Below, piece after piece: positions 60,919-64,000 of a DNA stretch of 64,000 nt. Both the position numbers and the translations under genes were made by a program. The notes beneath the pieces were generated by a model. That model was not told the DNA's origin, searched no databases, and worked only from the letters and a program-made list of their open reading frames with translations. Positions within the stretch are counted from its first letter, which is position 1, and each line of letters begins with the position of its first letter. Origin of the DNA: Peribacillus asahii (lineage in GTDB: Bacteria > Bacillota > Bacilli > Bacillales > DSM-1321); NCBI RefSeq assembly GCF_004006295.1, contig NZ_CP026095.1, positions 2,094,001-2,158,000 on the forward strand, written 5' to 3'.

Positions 60919-62304
60919 GTGATTATCTTGAATAAAATATCCCTGAAATTCGGTCTCTGGTTTTTAGGTGCTATGCTTATTCTTGAAGTGTGCTTATTCT
61001 TTTTTCTACATACAAGCATTGTAGGTTCCAGAATAGAAGAAGAATTAAACGCACTACAGGCAAGAGGTAATAGTCATAGAGACGTACTTGAAATTTCCTA
61101 TAATGAAGAGACTTTGCATCACATTGCTGTAATGGAAGCAAATGCTGATACAGAAGTCATTATCACTGATTTAAATCAAAATATTATTATTTCATCTTCA
61201 AAATTAGATAATGAAGAGCAAAGAATTATATCAAAAAAAATAAAGAAGGTACCTCGTGCTGGAATGATACTGGAAAACAGATGGAAAAGTGAAAAATATA
61301 TTTCCACGGTAACCCCTTTTTTAATAAACAAAAATCAACAAGGATATGTCTACATGTTCCGAAGTACGGATCAGATTCAAAGTTTAATTTCAAAGTTGAA
61401 CGGTCACTTTATCACCGGGGCTATCATGATTCTTTCCTTAATGATTATAACGATTCTGTTATTATCCAAAGTACTGATAACCCCTCTTATTAGGATGAAG
61501 CAAGCTACGGAAAAGCTTAGTAGGGGGGATTTTTCAGTCAATCTGCCAGACATGGGGAATGATGAGCTAGGAGAGTTATCCTGTGCGATAAAAACTCTTG
61601 GCAAAGAATTAAAACATCTAAAAGAGGAAAGAAGTGAGTTTTTAGCTAGCATCTCTCATGAGTTACGAACTCCTCTGACCTATATCAAAGGCTATGCGGA
61701 TGTGTCGAGACGTAAAGATTTAGATCAAACAGAGCGAGAGCAGTATCTTGATATTATTTACGAAGAATCTGAAAAGTTGTCTGATATGATAAAGGATTTA
61801 TTTGACTTAGCTAAATTAGATAGGAACACCTTTGTTATTAATTTTATGAAAGTCGAGCTTTGTTCTTTTTTATTATCTATCTATGAAAAGATACTTCCTG
61901 CGTTCAAGGAAAAAGGGATGGATTTGAAAGTATACTGTCACAAAAACGTACATATCATGATTGATCCTATGAGATTTGAACAAGTGCTTTTTAACTTGCT
62001 AGATAATGCTATCAAGTATTCTGAACCTCATACCAAAACATGTATTTTTGTAAGGCGGGAAAAGGGGAAGGTATTGATGGAAATAAAGGATGAGGGAGAT
62101 GGGATACCTGAAGAGGATCTTCCTTTTATATTTGAGCGCTTTTATAGAATAGATAAGTCCCGGTCGAGAGGTACCGGAGGCACAGGTTTAGGTTTATCCA
62201 TTGTCAAGGAACTTATTGAAGCTCATGGGGGTCACATTGAGGTGAAAAGTGAACCGGGTAAGGGAACAGCCTTCTTAATTACAGTAGAGGAGATGATAGA
62301 ATGA
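60919..62304 (+). CDS. Sensor histidine kinase (HAMP-HisKA-HATPase)
   Basis: A 461-residue membrane sensor. Two membrane helices (about 10-32 and 165-188) bracket an extracytoplasmic sensor of about 130 residues, then a HAMP domain, the phospho-acceptor box with His247 (SISHELRTPLTY), and an ATPase domain with N box NLLDNAIKYS, DEGDGIPEEDL and GTGLGLSIV. Residues around 63-77 contain His and Met that could bind metal, but this is speculative. Start GTG at 60919, or TTG nine bases later. It overlaps the response regulator by four bases. The copper-protein neighbours suggest metal sensing. Confidence 0.93.
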   Translation: MIILNKISLKFGLWFLGAMLILEVCLFFFLHTSIVGSRIEEELNALQARGNSHRDVLEISYNEETLHHIAVMEANADTEVIITDLNQNIIISSSKLDNEEQRIISKKIKKVPRAGMILENRWKSEKYISTVTPFLINKNQQGYVYMFRSTDQIQSLISKLNGHFITGAIMILSLMIITILLLSKVLITPLIRMKQATEKLSRGDFSVNLPDMGNDELGELSCAIKTLGKELKHLKEERSEFLASISHELRTPLTYIKGYADVSRRKDLDQTEREQYLDIIYEESEKLSDMIKDLFDLAKLDRNTFVINFMKVELCSFLLSIYEKILPAFKEKGMDLKVYCHKNVHIMIDPMRFEQVLFNLLDNAIKYSEPHTKTCIFVRREKGKVLMEIKDEGDGIPEEDLPFIFERFYRIDKSRSRGTGGTGLGLSIVKELIEAHGGHIEVKSEPGKGTAFLITVEEMIE

Positions 62305-62951
62305 AAACCTTATTGCTTGTAGATGATGAAGCAAGGATGCTTGATTTATTAAATATATACTTATCACCCACTTATCATTGTATCCAATTAAAATCGGGTC
62401 AAGAAGCCGTGGACTATATGAAACATTCCTATGCAGATTTAATTTTATTAGATGTGATGATGCCAAATTTGGATGGGTGGAGTACATGCAGTCGCATAAG
62501 AGAATTCTCCAATATCCCCATTATTATGCTGACGGCTAGAAATGAAAAATCAGATGTAGTTAAGGGCTTAAAATTAGGTGCGGACGATTATGTAACAAAA
62601 CCATTTGATGAAGAGGAATTACTGGCCCGAATAGATGCCCTCTTCAGGAGAATGGATAATGAAGACACGATGGCCGTTTATTTCAAGGGATTGCGGTGGG
62701 ACGAGGAATCTTTTGAATTGACATATGAAGAACAGCGGATTCAACTCACTCCAAAAGAGTTTTCCTTACTCGGATTATTATTGAAAAATCCAAATAAAGT
62801 CTTTTCGCGGGCACATTTACTGGAGATTATCTGGGGGAATAAGGCCTTTACCGAAGACAGGACCATTGATTCTCATGTCCGAAATATTCGTGATAAACTC
62901 AGACAAGCAAACTTTCCTATTGATCAGTACCTTTCAACTGTTTGGGGGTAG
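62301..62951 (+). CDS. OmpR-family response regulator, 3' end frameshifted
   Basis: A 216-residue regulator with receiver domain (Asp51 in LLDVMMPNLDG, the lysine in YVTKPFDEEE) and an OmpR/PhoB winged helix (RAHLLEIIWG, DRTIDSHVRNIRDKLR). It ends in STVWG, whereas relatives continue with a VGYKW-type strand. One extra G in the run at 62944-62948 would continue the frame as VGYKWVTKE and stop at 62977. So the gene is either truncated by a one-base deletion or the base was missed in sequencing. Loss of the last wing strand could weaken DNA binding. Confidence 0.9.
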   Translation: MKTLLLVDDEARMLDLLNIYLSPTYHCIQLKSGQEAVDYMKHSYADLILLDVMMPNLDGWSTCSRIREFSNIPIIMLTARNEKSDVVKGLKLGADDYVTKPFDEEELLARIDALFRRMDNEDTMAVYFKGLRWDEESFELTYEEQRIQLTPKEFSLLGLLLKNPNKVFSRAHLLEIIWGNKAFTEDRTIDSHVRNIRDKLRQANFPIDQYLSTVWG

Positions 62952-63024
62952 GGTATAAGTGGGTAACTAAGGAATAACTATTTCTTTAATTTAAAAAATA
63001 CATTAAGACAGGAGAGAATGAATA

Positions 63025-63945
63025 TTGAAACGTTTTAAATGGAGCTTATTTTCTCTCATATCTCTGCTGTTACTTTTAGCTGCATGCTCAAATGATGAGT
63101 CAAAGCAGTATTTTGTAAAAGCAGAGAATGAAAAAATTGAACATATCCATGGAGCAGGGTACTGGGGTGAAGAAGGAACCCCAGTTATAGCAACACATGG
63201 CGGGCCATTTGAATATCGAGGCGAAGTCTGGTACAAAACCACACGGAACAACCATGACTACATGGGGTTTCAAACGACCAAAGACGGATTTTATTCAAGT
63301 GGGCATCCTGAAAAGGGATCAGATTTGAAAAATCCTCTAGGGCTGGTCAAAAGTACTGATAAAGGGGAAAATCTGGACAAACTCGCTTTCTACGGAGAGG
63401 TGGATTTTCATTACTTAGGAGCCAGTTATGAGACTGGAACTGTCTATGTGTATAATGAAGTACAAAATCCCAAAATAGGAACAGGCTTTTTTTACTCCAA
63501 AAATAAGGGGAAAGACTGGACACAACTAGAGCTAAACGGGATGCTTGCTTCTTCCATTAGGGGCTTTGATGTTCATCCATCAAAGGATAATATCATTGCA
63601 ATTTATGGAGAAGAAGGAATGTTTTTATCTGAAAATTATGGCAAGGATTTTTCCCTTATCCCAACTAAAGGAGTGGTAACCTCATTAACCTTTAAAAACG
63701 ATTCCATAATTCATTCCATGGTTGAAGATAATAAAGTAAGCCTTCATGAAACAAATTTGAGTAACAATCAGGGTACTATCCTAGCAGCTCCTTCTTTGAA
63801 TAACGAAAACATCCCTATTTATTTAGAGGTCAATCCCTTAACTGAGGATGAAATGATGATGGTAACCACAAAGAATGATGTTTATGTTAGTGAAGGCCAG
63901 GAGGCAAAGTGGAATAAAATCTTATCAAATGGGGAAATGGAGTAA
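63025..63945 (+). CDS. Lipoprotein of the F510_1955/BNR-like family
   Basis: A 306-residue lipoprotein: signal peptide with lipobox LAAC (Cys21), then a beta-propeller-like domain with repeated FxSxNxGxxW-type elements (YSKNKGKDWTQL, LSENYGKDFSLI, KSTDKGENLDKL) as in sialidase/BNR repeats. EHIHGAGYW near 40 is a typical start of the group often labelled F510_1955-type glycosylhydrolase, although hydrolase activity is unproven. Start TTG follows AGGAGAGAA. It follows the two-component genes by 73 bp and may be co-transcribed. The gene ends 55 bases before the window end. Confidence 0.82.
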   Translation: MKRFKWSLFSLISLLLLLAACSNDESKQYFVKAENEKIEHIHGAGYWGEEGTPVIATHGGPFEYRGEVWYKTTRNNHDYMGFQTTKDGFYSSGHPEKGSDLKNPLGLVKSTDKGENLDKLAFYGEVDFHYLGASYETGTVYVYNEVQNPKIGTGFFYSKNKGKDWTQLELNGMLASSIRGFDVHPSKDNIIAIYGEEGMFLSENYGKDFSLIPTKGVVTSLTFKNDSIIHSMVEDNKVSLHETNLSNNQGTILAAPSLNNENIPIYLEVNPLTEDEMMMVTTKNDVYVSEGQEAKWNKILSNGEME

Positions 63946-64000
63946 AGAATTCTTTTTCCCTTTCTCGAGCTTACTCCATAATTTCTGCATATTCTTTTGG

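Noticed and set aside
63936..64000. Inverted repeat ATGGAGTAA/TTACTCCAT and a ten-codon minus-strand frame ending at 63971
   Set aside because: It could be the tail of a converging gene plus a terminator, but too little sequence is present to support either.

Overview
The window comes from a low-GC, endospore-forming Gram-positive bacterium, most likely Bacillaceae. Evidence is the AT-rich DNA, strong AGGAGG-type ribosome binding sites with many TTG and GTG starts, and proteins resembling Bacillus YerA, YodB/YodC, FadH and SpoIIP. I saw no rRNA, tRNA, CRISPR array or prophage.

Region 1 (1-8.5 kb): an IclR regulator, a YerA-type adenine deaminase-like amidohydrolase, a CBS-PAS sigma-54 activator on the minus strand, and a complete TRAP transporter (DctQ, DctM, DctP) behind an 830-bp leader with a cre-like site. 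Region 2 (8.5-12.8 kb): a TetL/K-like exporter, a nitronate monooxygenase-like flavoprotein and a stand-alone 2-isopropylmalate synthase.

Region 3 (13.3-44 kb) is the core of the window: a catabolic island for acyl-CoA thioesters. It encodes one class III CoA-transferase, two alpha-methylacyl-CoA racemases, five acyl-CoA dehydrogenases plus a truncated sixth, two acyl-CoA ligases, an AUH-like hydratase, a PaaG/ECI-like isomerase, HMG-CoA lyase, a thiolase, and an acetyl-CoA hydrolase/transferase. It also encodes an MFE-2-like dehydrogenase, two MaoC/hot-dog hydratase pairs, an SCP-x-type thiolase, and a fusion of an HMG-CoA-synthase-like fold to a zinc-ribbon/OB (DUF35) domain. Racemase, dehydrogenase, hot-dog hydratase, MFE-2-like SDR and SCP-x thiolase together mirror the peroxisomal pathway for 2-methyl-branched acids. 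AUH-like hydratase plus HMG-CoA lyase would handle a 3-methyl branch. I infer that the island imports methyl-branched mono- or dicarboxylic acids through TRAP binding proteins and degrades them to acetyl-CoA, propionyl-CoA and acetoacetate. The actual substrate cannot be read from the sequence. Control appears layered: two sigma-54 activators, two near-consensus -24/-12 promoters (15645 and 49879), a second IclR regulator and three cre-like sites.

Region 4 (44-49 kb): a YodC/YodB-like nitroreductase and thiol-sensor pair with two palindromic operators, small unknown proteins, a tartrate/D-malate dehydrogenase-type enzyme and a YnfA protein. Region 5 (48-54 kb): a second sigma-54 activator with its apparent target operon (acyl-CoA ligase, enoyl-CoA hydratase, GntP-type permease).

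Region 6 (54-64 kb): a glycerophosphodiesterase, a TnpB-only IS605-type element with a likely omega RNA, an erythromycin-esterase-like enzyme and an NlpC/P60 endopeptidase. Then follows a scar joining a truncated SpoIIP-like gene to the tail of a blue-copper protein. Last come a Cys-rich copper-binding protein, a histidine kinase/response regulator pair whose regulator is frameshifted near its end, and a lipoprotein of the sialidase/BNR type.
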